Source: a virus. From it: a stretch of DNA of 24,580 nt. Below the pieces are notes generated by a model, which saw nothing but the letters and a program-made list of their open reading frames with translations, was not told where the DNA came from and searched no databases. The position numbers were made by a program, and so were the translations under genes. Location of the stretch: IMG/VR virus record IMGVR_UViG_3300036851_000265, positions 1 to 24,580 of that record, one strand, 5' to 3'. This document shows positions 15,263 through 22,036 of the stretch, in pieces (the first letter of the stretch is position 1; each line of letters opens with the position of its first letter).

Positions 15263-15847
15263 TCAATGTAGGAAATCAGCAATGTCGAGTTTGTATTCAA
15301 CACTGTCAACATCGTGTACACCAATTAGGTATAACACATATGAAGAAACGCTGCTACCTCTACCGACGCCCCACACTATTTCTTTTTGTTCCAGTGTATT
15401 TATGACAAAAATTAACGCCCGCAAAAAGTTATCTAACTGCTGCGATTTGTATAGTAAAAGCTCCGAACGTGCTCGTTTGAACCGTTCCACTGCTTGTGGA
15501 GACACCTCTGTGTCCGTTATCCAGCCGTTTGACGTGCATTCTTGAATCAAACGCTCTTCAACATACATGCTAACATCCATTGCTGAATATGGGTCTGGCA
15601 GATTCCAGATTCCAACATTCGCCATCAATGCTGCGTTGAGGGTCTTTTTGGTACGTACTTGATCTTCAGGAGATGCATGCTTATTGAATTGCTTGATCGC
15701 ATTCGTTATCTGATTGACATAAAGACCTTTCGTTGACAGCCCTTGTGACAAACGACGAACCATCTCTTCTTCAGAGACTACTGATTCACCATCGATCCAT
15801 AGAACACGATTGTTCAGTTCGAAATTGATCTTCGTTTCAGTTTGCAT
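15263..15847 (-). CDS. DnaE-like fragment: PolIII-alpha palm motif without catalytic aspartates (194 aa)
   Basis: The last 60 residues resemble the start of the palm of bacterial DNA polymerase III alpha. NFLRALIFVINTLEQKEI (140-157) parallels the 'YFLIVxDFIxxAKxxGI' helix. VGRGSSVSSYVLYLIGVHDV (161-180) and LDIADFL (187-193) parallel the 'GPGRGSAAGSLVAYxLGITDxDPLxxxLLFERFL' block. The protein ends right there, just before the region that in DnaE carries the catalytic PDxDxDF aspartates. It therefore cannot be a polymerase by itself. The N-terminal 110 residues match nothing I recognise. The ATG overlaps the previous stop by one base (TAATG). It may be a conserved phage family that kept a nucleotide- or DNA-binding piece, or a remnant; its tight fit in the operon favours a working protein. 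Confidence 0.7.
   Translation of the reverse strand: MQTETKINFELNNRVLWIDGESVVSEEEMVRRLSQGLSTKGLYVNQITNAIKQFNKHASPEDQVRTKKTLNAALMANVGIWNLPDPYSAMDVSMYVEERLIQECTSNGWITDTEVSPQAVERFKRARSELLLYKSQQLDNFLRALIFVINTLEQKEIVWGVGRGSSVSSYVLYLIGVHDVDSVEYKLDIADFLH
15397..15404 (-). promoter_or_regulatory. Possible internal late promoter (CATAAATA)
   Basis: The same CATAAATA octamer found upstream of gene 32 and the fibre operon occurs here inside the DnaE-like gene, followed by CA. It could serve the downstream basic protein, GroES-like and membrane-protein genes. Since it is inside coding sequence (residues near 149-151), chance occurrence is possible. Confidence 0.25.
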
Positions 15848-16230
15848 TACATCTTCTGAGCTGTGCGATGTATTTGACCATCATATTGAACGTTGTCGGG
15901 AATACCACCACCTGCATCCGGAATCAAGAATGCACCACTATAGATTGGATTCTTATCTGGTGGTACAACAGGAATAACAGGTGTCATACCTGATGGTGTT
16001 GTTGGTTGTGGGAGTGCAACAGTTCGGTTGTGTGTCGACTTAGCAGCTGGTTTTACCACTTCTGGTTCAACTGATCCTTCCTTTGCACCAACAGCATCGA
16101 TCTTTGCACGGATCAATCTCCACTGCTCCAGGTTTGGAAACCAATCCTTTGGTTGTAATTCTTCAACGCCCTGTAACCAGGCACGGAATTCAAGAAGTGA
16201 AATTCGTTTGTTTTTTGCTTTGTATGTCAT
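15847..16230 (-). CDS. Uncharacterised protein with SLLEFRAWLQGVEE N-terminus and Pro-rich tail (127 aa)
   Basis: The ATG at 16230 is preferred to the in-frame TTG five codons earlier that directly abuts the previous stop; only a weak GGA lies upstream. The first 45 residues (ISLLEFRAWLQGVEELQPKDW ... WRLIRAKIDAV) form a compact helical domain. Small proteins with this 'SLxEFxxWLxGVEE...W.P...QWxxIRxKID' pattern occur in other T4-like phages, function unknown. The rest is rich in Pro, Val and Thr (MTPVIPVVPPDKNP) and probably unstructured. It overlaps the DnaE-like gene by one base, which suggests the two are made together. Confidence 0.72.
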   Translation of the reverse strand: MTYKAKNKRISLLEFRAWLQGVEELQPKDWFPNLEQWRLIRAKIDAVGAKEGSVEPEVVKPAAKSTHNRTVALPQPTTPSGMTPVIPVVPPDKNPIYSGAFLIPDAGGGIPDNVQYDGQIHRTAQKM

Positions 16231-16245
16231 ATGTGTATATTCCAA

Positions 16246-16431
16246 TTAATCGTAAAGGTTGGTCAACGCTTTCATAGCGTAGTCATATTTTGATGAATGA
16301 TCGTAAGTGAAGCGTACCTGGATAGCAAGAATCTTTCCTGTAGGAGCAGACAATGGCTGTACTTCATAAATTGATTTTGCAAATTCACTCCATATCATGT
16401 CGGCAGCTTTCTTTGTTTCTTCCATGTTCAT
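16246..16431 (-). CDS. Small uncharacterised protein with a capsid-like EVQPLSAPTGKI motif (61 aa)
   Basis: The ATG overlaps the preceding gene's stop by four bases (ATGA), and GGGAG lies seven bases upstream. The first 20 residues form a helix (TKKAADMIWSEFAKSI). They are followed by YEVQPLSAPTGKILAIQVRF (22-41), which resembles the conserved 'VQPMTGPTGLIFAMR' segment near the N-terminus of T4-type major capsid proteins (gp23). The protein is far too short to be a capsid protein and there are no head genes nearby. It may be a chance likeness or a small protein mimicking or derived from that segment. No function is assigned. Confidence 0.65.
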   Translation of the reverse strand: MNMEETKKAADMIWSEFAKSIYEVQPLSAPTGKILAIQVRFTYDHSSKYDYAMKALTNLYD

Positions 16432-16913
16432 ATCAGGTCTCCCACGATTGCATTCTTCAAATATTTATTGTACGTATCTGAGGGGGATACATTCACCCAG
16501 CTATCGTTTGAAATCGGATGGCATAACATGTGATGTTTGTTAATTGAAGGTCCTACGTTGCGTCGATTTGGCAGGTAGTCAGTGATTTGGATCACTGCTG
16601 AGTCAGTCGAGGGTCTTCTTGGACCGTAAACGAAAGCTGAAAACTCCTTGCCAGGTAGTTCTGAAATTTCAACAACATCCAGCTGTTGTGTCTCAGGATC
16701 GACGACTAAAATATTCCAGTTAGCAGGTAGCCAGAACTTAAATCCCCAAATCAACAATTCAAGAGTTGGACAAATAGTCTCTTCCAACACCTGTAATGGT
16801 GTTAGCATGAAATCGCGTTCGTTCAAATCTAATACCCAAACATGATCGGACACAGTTGGTGTATGGATGCTGTCTAAAATGATAGCATCATAGTTATTAT
16901 CGAAAACCAGCAT
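16428..16913 (-). CDS. Uncharacterised protein downstream of uvsW (161 aa)
   Basis: The start is placed at the ATG at 16913, giving a 17-base overlap with the uvsW 3' end; GAGGAG ends four bases before it. The much longer upstream extension would overlap uvsW by about 145 bases and is unlikely. The protein is beta-rich, with segments such as FKFWLPANWNILVVDPETQQLDVVEISEL (about 62-90) and a conserved-looking NKHHMLCHPI ... VNVSPSDTYNKYLKNAIVGDLI C-terminus. The spacing of the NxH, HPI and SPSD residues suggests a folded domain, but I do not recognise it. It ends in an ATGA overlap with the next small gene. Confidence 0.75.
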   Translation of the reverse strand: MLVFDNNYDAIILDSIHTPTVSDHVWVLDLNERDFMLTPLQVLEETICPTLELLIWGFKFWLPANWNILVVDPETQQLDVVEISELPGKEFSAFVYGPRRPSTDSAVIQITDYLPNRRNVGPSINKHHMLCHPISNDSWVNVSPSDTYNKYLKNAIVGDLI

Positions 16914-18429
16914 ACGTCTCCTCTTGTTCTTTGTATTGTACGACTTGCTTTTTGTGCGGGTACTTACTTTCTTTGTAAAATTTGATTCGTTCTCGTAAGT
17001 GACCTTTACTGTACTTGAAATCTGAACAAATATCAAACACATTTACGAAATCCTTGTCATGAGCCTTGCGAAGGCCGCGACCAATCGTTTGGATTACGCG
17101 GGTAAACGATCTACCAACATCGATGAAAATTAGGTTGAAGATACGAGGAATGTCAAGACCCGTACTTGCGATGTTTACTGTCGCAATAACGGTCATATTA
17201 TCTTCTGATGCAAACTGGTCGTACACCAATTTGCGTTCTTTTGCATCGTCATCACCATAAAGGAAAACTGAATCATCGATTGCTTCTTGTAAACGTTGAC
17301 CGAACTTGATACCATTCACCAAACAAAGTGTATTGCCCTTGCCTTGTGAGCGAACTTTCTTAACGAAGTCAGCAATCCATGCAAGACGATGTTTATCACG
17401 TTGTAGGAATGACTTCTCAGCACTCCAATCTGGAAAGTAAGAATCCTTAAATGCCTTGTATGTTGGCGTAGGCAATGTGATGCATTCCGTAAGGAAGTCC
17501 TGATACTGCTCTTCAAGATTCGTGTCATGTTGAATGATGTCGATATGAAGATCTGACAGAACGCCTTCGTCGATCAGCTGATGAGCTGGAATGGAATACT
17601 GCACTGTTCCAACAGCGATCTTAACAGCGTATTCATCACTCTTTTCTTTTGGAAGGGTTGCGGTTACACCAAAACGATATGGAATATTCTTACCATAATC
17701 GTTGATAAGTTTTGTAAGGACATTGCCTTTGAGCTTGTGACATTCATCAGCCACAACAACCGAAAACTGTGTGATCAGTTCTGGTCGGTTTTGAAGTGCC
17801 TGCCATGTTGAAACAATGTGTTGGTGTTCCAAATCTTTACGCTTGCCACTGTATTCGCCCACATCTAACTTGAACATCTTGTAGTTGTCACAAGTCTGGA
17901 TTGTCAAGCTTCTATCAGGAACAATAATAATTGATCTCAGGTTGTCTGTGATCTCATATGCCTTTGCAATTGCGGCCGTGCAACAAGACTTGCCTGCACC
18001 TGTACCAGCAATTCCAACGCCGCCACCATTCGACAATAGCGAATTCACCAGATCGATTTGGTACTCACGCATATACCAGGGTTCGTCCGTTTTAGGATCA
18101 ATAACACCAAAGTCAGCAAAGAAATTGCGAGTGATTGGTGTTGGAGATACAAGTCGACTTTCACGACGATCGTCAATTTCAATGTCGTATCGAAGGGCAA
18201 TTACCTTCGGTATCATTTCATCTAAGAGCTTGACATACGTCTTGCCTGTTTTGTGGAAGAAACGGATCTTACCATCCCAAGCACCTAGTTTGTACTTAGG
18301 ATTGAAGAAGTAGTTTGGTCCAAAAACGCCGTACTCTTCGTACATGAAAGCGATGTGATCTGGATGCAATCCTACGAATACACACTGTACTTCATCTAGG
18401 ATTACTATCTTGCATTGGCGATTCATCAT
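16897..18429 (-). CDS. uvsW: UvsW-type recombination DNA/RNA helicase (510 aa)
   Basis: UvsW is a superfamily 2 helicase that unwinds R-loops, drives branch migration and helps switch T4 from origin-dependent to recombination-dependent replication. The N-terminal 80 residues match the UvsW substrate-binding domain (VFGPNYFFNPKYKLGAWDGKIRFF, compared with FNPRFRYGNWDGRIR in T4). Walker A is GTGAGKS (142-148), the DExH box is DECH (228-231), motif III is TAT (256-258), and motif VI is QTIGRGLRK (447-455). The length is close to T4 UvsW (503). The first two codons are both ATG; only a weak AAGAGAAG precedes them, and the gene overlaps the upstream small gene by 38 bases, so it is probably translationally coupled. 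Position in a uvsX-uvsY-uvsW cluster fits its role. Confidence 0.95.
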   Translation of the reverse strand: MMNRQCKIVILDEVQCVFVGLHPDHIAFMYEEYGVFGPNYFFNPKYKLGAWDGKIRFFHKTGKTYVKLLDEMIPKVIALRYDIEIDDRRESRLVSPTPITRNFFADFGVIDPKTDEPWYMREYQIDLVNSLLSNGGGVGIAGTGAGKSCCTAAIAKAYEITDNLRSIIIVPDRSLTIQTCDNYKMFKLDVGEYSGKRKDLEHQHIVSTWQALQNRPELITQFSVVVADECHKLKGNVLTKLINDYGKNIPYRFGVTATLPKEKSDEYAVKIAVGTVQYSIPAHQLIDEGVLSDLHIDIIQHDTNLEEQYQDFLTECITLPTPTYKAFKDSYFPDWSAEKSFLQRDKHRLAWIADFVKKVRSQGKGNTLCLVNGIKFGQRLQEAIDDSVFLYGDDDAKERKLVYDQFASEDNMTVIATVNIASTGLDIPRIFNLIFIDVGRSFTRVIQTIGRGLRKAHDKDFVNVFDICSDFKYSKGHLRERIKFYKESKYPHKKQVVQYKEQEETYAGFR

Positions 18430-18619
18430 CTTCTCTTATTATTGTTAGCGATTGCAATAACTTGATATCTGGAATCAAGTTTGCACTATAGATCAATCTC
18501 CATGTTCCGTCTGGAAGCTGATCTAAATGAATCATTTGTTTGTCTACTTTGACTGCTGTAGCTTTAGAAAGTTCAAGCTCCTTCCCAATGCCCATAAGTG
18601 CAATTTTACGTTTCGTCAT
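18392..18619 (-). CDS. Uncharacterised small protein between uvsY and uvsW (75 aa)
   Basis: The ATG overlaps the uvsY stop by four bases (ATGA), with GAGGA nine bases upstream. The gene's 3' end overlaps uvsW by 38 bases. The protein is mostly beta, with TAVKVDKQMIHLDQLPDGTWRLIYSANLIP (about 21-50), an acidic REDDESP near the C-terminus, and no recognised motif. T4 also has tiny genes around uvsY and uvsW, but I cannot match this one to any of them. Its overlaps on both sides argue that it is real and expressed with the recombination proteins. Confidence 0.72.
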   Translation of the reverse strand: MTKRKIALMGIGKELELSKATAVKVDKQMIHLDQLPDGTWRLIYSANLIPDIKLLQSLTIIREDDESPMQDSNPR

Positions 18620-19089
18620 ACGAGGCCATCCTCGATTGCTGCGACTCGAATCTTTGTGATATTGTTCAGTGCGTATCCACGCGATTTAAATGCTTCAACT
18701 GCACCATCAAACTTGTCGTGCAATTCTTTGATCTCAAGGTACAGTTCGTACTTCTCAAGATATGCTTCTTCATTGTCGATATATTTTTCAATTGCACGAT
18801 CACCCAAATCACGGTTGTACGTTTCAACATACTGCTTATACAGTCTGCCACGTACACGCGCTACTTCCATTTCCATGTACTTTTGGAGCGTGTTCAGTTC
18901 AGCGCGGCGTTGATCATAATACAAGTGCCACGCTGGATTCTCTCGATTGGCGTGTTCCAATTTCTTGCCTTTGATTTCAATCAAAGCTGCAAGGTTTGCA
19001 AGGTCGGTGTCGTATTGTGAAACTAGAGTGATAAGCTGTGCTGCATCAATCTTATTATCGGCTGTTTTAATGTCTGCTATTTTGCTCAT
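18616..19089 (-). CDS. uvsY: UvsY-type recombination mediator (157 aa)
   Basis: UvsY is the T4 recombination mediator: it helps UvsX displace gp32 and form filaments on single-stranded DNA. The protein is all-helical. The diagnostic region is the C-terminus, FDGAVEAFKSRGYALNNITKIR (127-148), which aligns with CSGALDAIKSRGFAIKHIQDMR of T4 UvsY. The middle (YYDQRRAELNTLQKYMEMEVARVRGRLYKQYV) corresponds to the DNA-binding helical part. It is slightly longer than T4 UvsY (137). A GTGGGA sequence lies upstream, somewhat far from the ATG. The start overlaps the 41-codon frame by 23 bases. Finding uvsX, uvsY and uvsW together strongly supports the call. Confidence 0.9.
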   Translation of the reverse strand: MSKIADIKTADNKIDAAQLITLVSQYDTDLANLAALIEIKGKKLEHANRENPAWHLYYDQRRAELNTLQKYMEMEVARVRGRLYKQYVETYNRDLGDRAIEKYIDNEEAYLEKYELYLEIKELHDKFDGAVEAFKSRGYALNNITKIRVAAIEDGLV

Positions 19090-19192
19090 TGTTTTCTTTT
19101 TCCCACGATAGCAGTGCTTTTTGTTGTTCTTCTGTTAAGCTATCCATATCGAAGTCAGCATCTGGTTCTGGTGGACCAAATAGCTGCTTCAT
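19067..19192 (-). pseudogene. 41-codon frame, probably the detached 3' end of the upstream gene
   Basis: This short frame (MKQLFGPPEPDADFDMDSLT ... ending ENNEQNSRH) begins at an ATG overlapping the previous stop by four bases (ATGA). Just upstream is a perfect 17-base tandem duplication. If one 17-base copy is removed, the 143-codon gene reads straight through into this frame, giving one 178-residue protein. The simplest reading is therefore a single gene broken by the duplication. The ATGA arrangement could still let this piece be translated by reinitiation, so a small separate protein cannot be excluded. The acidic sequence has no recognised domain. Confidence 0.65.
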
Positions 19193-19620
19193 CTGACTCT
19201 TCGTCTTCTTGTGTTCTTCATCTTCTTGTGTTCTTCATCTTCTTTTGTTCTTAGGAAAGCCAAGATTTCTTGGCGACCTTCAAACATCAATGCAATTGGC
19301 ATTCCCATCTGTAATGAGAAATTGAAATATCTAGAGTTGGCTTCTGTTATTTCCATATGGCTGCCATCAGCCGTATTAATTTTTGTTCCAATAGGCCACG
19401 ATACATTAGCAGTTAAAAACAGTGCATTCAGCTCAGGTCTGTGTGTAACTACACCCCACGAAACTTGAGCGCTTGGCTGCATGATATCGTTAATAATGTA
19501 TTCTTCAATCGCTTTCAGCCCATCACCGATCAGTGTTTTGATCTGATCAGTATAATCTTGGTATGCCTTAACTCTTAAGGCAAACAGTTCGTCCAAGCGC
19601 TTGATGTTATCAGCACTCAT
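19189..19620 (-). CDS. Uncharacterised protein, 3' end altered by a frameshifting duplication (143 aa)
   Basis: The ATG at 19620 is chosen over the adjacent GTG because GGAG lies six bases before it; it overlaps the nucleotidyltransferase stop by one base (TGATG). The N-terminal helix (RLDELFALRVKAYQDYTDQIKTLIGDGLKAIEEYI) is followed by a beta-rich domain (WGVVTHRPELNALFLTANVSWPIGT ... RYFNFSLQMGMPIALMFEGRQEILAFL). The end (HKKMKNTRRRRVR) is a very basic tail created by reading a 17-base tandem repeat out of frame. Without one repeat copy the frame continues as KTKSQMKQLFGPPEPD, an acidic tail. The original protein was thus probably 178 residues. No family is recognised. It sits between a nucleotidyltransferase and uvsY. 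Confidence 0.78.
   Translation of the reverse strand: MSADNIKRLDELFALRVKAYQDYTDQIKTLIGDGLKAIEEYIINDIMQPSAQVSWGVVTHRPELNALFLTANVSWPIGTKINTADGSHMEITEANSRYFNFSLQMGMPIALMFEGRQEILAFLRTKEDEEHKKMKNTRRRRVR
19204..19244 (-). repeat. 17-bp tandem duplication (about 2.4 copies) that shifts a reading frame
   Basis: The minus-strand unit GAAGATGAAGAACACAA is present twice without mismatch (19242-19226 and 19225-19209); the 17-base periodicity extends over 41 bases. Because 17 is not a multiple of three, the extra copy changes the frame of the gene containing it. Confidence 0.92.
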
Positions 19621-20669
19621 CACTTACTCCATACGATGTCCTGCACCTTCATAAGTACATTAGCAGCGTGTTTCAAGTCAGGCTTCTTTGGCAGACTTGT
19701 CTTGTGATACCAAACTTCACGAACCTCACGGTCCATTTCTTCGGCGTACTTCACTACTTCTTCATATGTCCAAGCACCATTGCGAATTGACAGTAGTTCC
19801 TGAGCATCCGGGCGCTTCACGTACACAACACCATCACGCAATGATTCCAAACCCATTCGCAATAGACGAACAAGGTGCATTGCATGCTTTGTGTCGTATC
19901 CAAAGTTCTCTTCTAGTGTAGAGCGAACTTCATTACGATTTTTCTTCCATGTCCAGTACTGATCGTGGCGCTGTTTAGCAGCCTTGTACTCTTCTTGGTT
20001 AAATTTAACAAAGGCAAGAGGTGGAGGAAGATTTTCACGGCTTCCTTCAAACTTATCATTCAAACTTCCACTATCGTTGATCGTCTGCCACCCTTCCATA
20101 GGCACGATGCCGAATAATGTATCGCTATATGGTACAAGCATGTAGTCATGTATGAAGTTTGAAATCCTGAAATCAGATGGCATCATCTTCTCTTTGCCAA
20201 ACCACTGAACCATAGAAATGAACTGCCACTGCTTTGGTGGCTCTTCGGGTTGTGGATTCATGATCCACTTGTTGTGGCCTTTGATGCGCTTCAACTGAGC
20301 AATTGCATATCCAGATGTAGTGAATGCAATCTTTGATGATAGCAATTCAGCACGGTGGGAACGCAGTTCGTCATAAGCTGGAGTGCGGAAGGTGATATCT
20401 GAATCATCTGTCCACAATAGCTCGATGATGTTTGGATTGCAATCAGTACAAAGCTTCATGAAATGACGAAGCTCGAAGAATTTAGTGTCTTCTTCGTTCG
20501 TATCTGCTGCTTCGTTGATTGGGAAAAATGGGGTGACAATGTTAATTTTGTCAGCGCAGAACAATCCACGATAGTCCACGTCAGACGTAGCAATAGCTGT
20601 GCCGTAGGCATGACTGCCTGCAAGCATTTTGACCAACATGTTTTTATTGACTAGTTCTAACGCGTCCAT
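19620..20669 (-). CDS. RlaP-like nucleotidyltransferase (349 aa)
   Basis: The N-terminus carries the polymerase-beta-type nucleotidyltransferase signature: GSHAYGT (18-24) followed by SDVDYRG (29-35), in which D30 and D32 would bind the catalytic metals. FFELRHFMKLCTDCNPNIIELLW (about 64-86) follows and is typical of the RlaP/YcgL-like branch linked to RNA repair, seen in bacteria and many large phages. The C-terminal half is helical and basic. The family transfers a nucleotide to an unknown acceptor; RNA end repair is a common suggestion. GAGGA seven bases upstream marks the start, directly behind a 13-bp hairpin. Its place among recombination genes gives no firm clue to the substrate. Confidence 0.88.
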   Translation of the reverse strand: MDALELVNKNMLVKMLAGSHAYGTAIATSDVDYRGLFCADKINIVTPFFPINEAADTNEEDTKFFELRHFMKLCTDCNPNIIELLWTDDSDITFRTPAYDELRSHRAELLSSKIAFTTSGYAIAQLKRIKGHNKWIMNPQPEEPPKQWQFISMVQWFGKEKMMPSDFRISNFIHDYMLVPYSDTLFGIVPMEGWQTINDSGSLNDKFEGSRENLPPPLAFVKFNQEEYKAAKQRHDQYWTWKKNRNEVRSTLEENFGYDTKHAMHLVRLLRMGLESLRDGVVYVKRPDAQELLSIRNGAWTYEEVVKYAEEMDREVREVWYHKTSLPKKPDLKHAANVLMKVQDIVWSK

Positions 20670-20682
20670 ACAGAAATCCTCA

Positions 20683-20728
20683 TAGAGGTTGATATCATAC
20701 CCATTGTGGAGTGCAATATCAACCTCTA
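20683..20728 (-). promoter_or_regulatory. Intercistronic RNA hairpin in front of the nucleotidyltransferase gene
   Basis: A perfect 13-bp inverted repeat (TAGAGGTTGATAT / ATATCAACCTCTA) encloses a 20-base loop. There is no U-run after it on either strand, so it is not a standard terminator. On the transcript its 3' arm ends one base before the GAGGA ribosome site. It could be a processing or stability element or regulate translation. Confidence 0.65.
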
Positions 20729-20734
20729 ATTCGG

Positions 20735-20911
20735 TTAGACTAGCTCTTCAACGATACCAACGCCTTCGCTGATAATTAACACTACTGCTGCAGTTACTGC
20801 CCAAATGTTTGGAATGCCAAGCATTAGGGCGTAGCCAGTAATTCGCACGCCAGATTTAGCTAACGATACGTAAAGGTGTTTCTTTGGATCTGGAATGTAT
20901 TTGTCTGTCAT
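20735..20911 (-). CDS. Small membrane protein (58 aa)
   Basis: This short gene begins at an ATG overlapping the uvsX stop by four bases (ATGA), with GGGAG seven bases upstream. The protein starts with a hydrophilic KYIPDPKKHLYVSLAKSGVR, continues with one hydrophobic segment (about 25-49: TGYALMLGIPNIWAVTAAVVLIISE) that should cross the membrane once, possibly twice, and ends in GIVEELV. Small proteins of this size and plan (DPxxHLxVSxAKSxxRI then a membrane helix and EELV end) are found in other T4-like phages, function unknown. A 13-bp hairpin follows seven bases after the stop. Confidence 0.8.
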   Translation of the reverse strand: MTDKYIPDPKKHLYVSLAKSGVRITGYALMLGIPNIWAVTAAVVLIISEGVGIVEELV

Positions 20912-21975
20912 TTCTTAACTCCCTTCTTGGCTGCTCTCTTAGCTTTTGCACTTAGACCGGAATCGGATGTGTCTTCATCAGCGTCTACTATGACCGCCTG
21001 AAGTTTAACATCCGTCTTAGCTTCGCACTTTACCAGAATATCCTGATACATGTCATGGGTGATGTCCTTCTGATAGAAGGTTGTGTCTTCACCAGACAGA
21101 GCTAAGCGTGACCCACGCTTATCAAGCACACCAAGCTCTACAGCAACTTCCACCAAACCATTGAATGGATCCATACCTGTTTCGTATGGTACTTCCAACT
21201 GAACTGTTTGGAATGGTTGTGTAAAGCGAGTCTTGTAGCCTTCTGCCTTCAGCTTGATGCCCTTGGCAATGCCGTCGACGCGAAGTTTCAATTTTGTAAG
21301 CAATGCAATATGAGACAATGAGAACTTGATTGCATCTGAAACAATCCAAACACCTTCACCGTTCAACACATCTTGGTTTTTGTACACCTGAGCTGTTACA
21401 AGAATTGAGATGTTGTCGTGCTTGATTGCTTGCACGAACTGACGCATAACAGCCTTGAGCTGTTTGCTTCTCTGACCTTGGTCGCCCTTAAGGATGCCTT
21501 TGTCGAAGTTTTCTTCTTCGGTTTCGGTCATCAACATGTCCAAGCTGTCTACAACGATAAGAAGCTTATCGCCTGCACTTGGATCATCGCCACGATCTTC
21601 TTTGTATCCTTTGATCAAGGATGAAACCGTTTGCTGAAGCTGTGGAATTGTTTCGATTTCTGCATAGACGTAACTATCGTCGATCTTAACACCCAATGCC
21701 TTGACAAAGTCCTTATCCAAGGCGTGTTCTGAATCGATTACAACAACTGTTGCGCCTTGTGCTTGAGCTTCTCGCATGGCATTACATACAAGGAAGCTCT
21801 TGCCACTACCAGATGGTCCGGTGTAGCAACAAACTCGCCCTTGTGGGATGCCTTGCATGAAGCTGCCAGAAAGAATTCTGTTCAGCACATAATTTCCAGT
21901 TGAAAACCAATAGCGAGGTGGTTCAGACCCGCCTTCCTGTTCAACTTCCTTTCTAAAAATATCTAAGTAACCCAT
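20908..21975 (-). CDS. uvsX: UvsX RecA-like recombinase (355 aa)
   Basis: UvsX forms filaments on single-stranded DNA and catalyses homologous pairing and strand exchange, supporting recombination-dependent replication and repair. The ATP-binding core is complete: Walker A GPSGSGKS (53-60), the RecA-type VIDSEHALDKDF with the likely catalytic glutamate E83, and Walker B LLIVVDSLD with D143. The DNA-binding loop region KGDQGQRSKQLKAVMRQF follows. The length is close to T4 UvsX (391) and RecA. The C-terminus is acidic (DADEDTSD) and then strongly basic (AKAKRAAKKGVKK). AGGAG six bases before the ATG supports the start. Upstream is the gene 32 terminator, so uvsX may be read by readthrough or from an unseen promoter. 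Confidence 0.96.
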   Translation of the reverse strand: MGYLDIFRKEVEQEGGSEPPRYWFSTGNYVLNRILSGSFMQGIPQGRVCCYTGPSGSGKSFLVCNAMREAQAQGATVVVIDSEHALDKDFVKALGVKIDDSYVYAEIETIPQLQQTVSSLIKGYKEDRGDDPSAGDKLLIVVDSLDMLMTETEEENFDKGILKGDQGQRSKQLKAVMRQFVQAIKHDNISILVTAQVYKNQDVLNGEGVWIVSDAIKFSLSHIALLTKLKLRVDGIAKGIKLKAEGYKTRFTQPFQTVQLEVPYETGMDPFNGLVEVAVELGVLDKRGSRLALSGEDTTFYQKDITHDMYQDILVKCEAKTDVKLQAVIVDADEDTSDSGLSAKAKRAAKKGVKK

Positions 21976-21985
21976 TTCATTCTCC

Positions 21986-22025
21986 TAAAATACAAAGAGG
22001 TCGAGCGATTGCTCGCCCAACCTCT
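21986..22025 (-). terminator. Rho-independent terminator after gene 32
   Basis: On the minus strand AGAGGT pairs with ACCTCT and is continued inward by seven more pairs (two G-U), giving a 13-bp stem capped by a GCAA tetraloop. TTTGTATTTT follows. The stem starts 11 bases after the gene 32 stop codon and ends about 20 bases before uvsX. GNRA-capped G/C-containing stems followed by U-runs are typical intrinsic terminators; an alternative fold gives an AATC loop. Confidence 0.75.
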
Positions 22026-22036
22026 CTAGATGGCTA

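Noticed and set aside
15244-15324. Upstream extension of the small basic protein, or a frameshift joining it to the DnaE-like gene
   Set aside because: The AGGAG-ATG at 15243 is clear. The VDFDL in the basic protein belongs to a separate phage family (ARGxVvDFDxL) and does not align with the PDxDxDF catalytic motif.
16914-17042. Upstream extension of the 161-residue protein into uvsW
   Set aside because: It would overlap the conserved helicase C-terminus by about 145 bases; a good ribosome site marks the ATG at 16913.
20683-20728. 13-bp hairpin considered as an intrinsic terminator
   Set aside because: No U-run follows on either strand and a ribosome site begins immediately after it.
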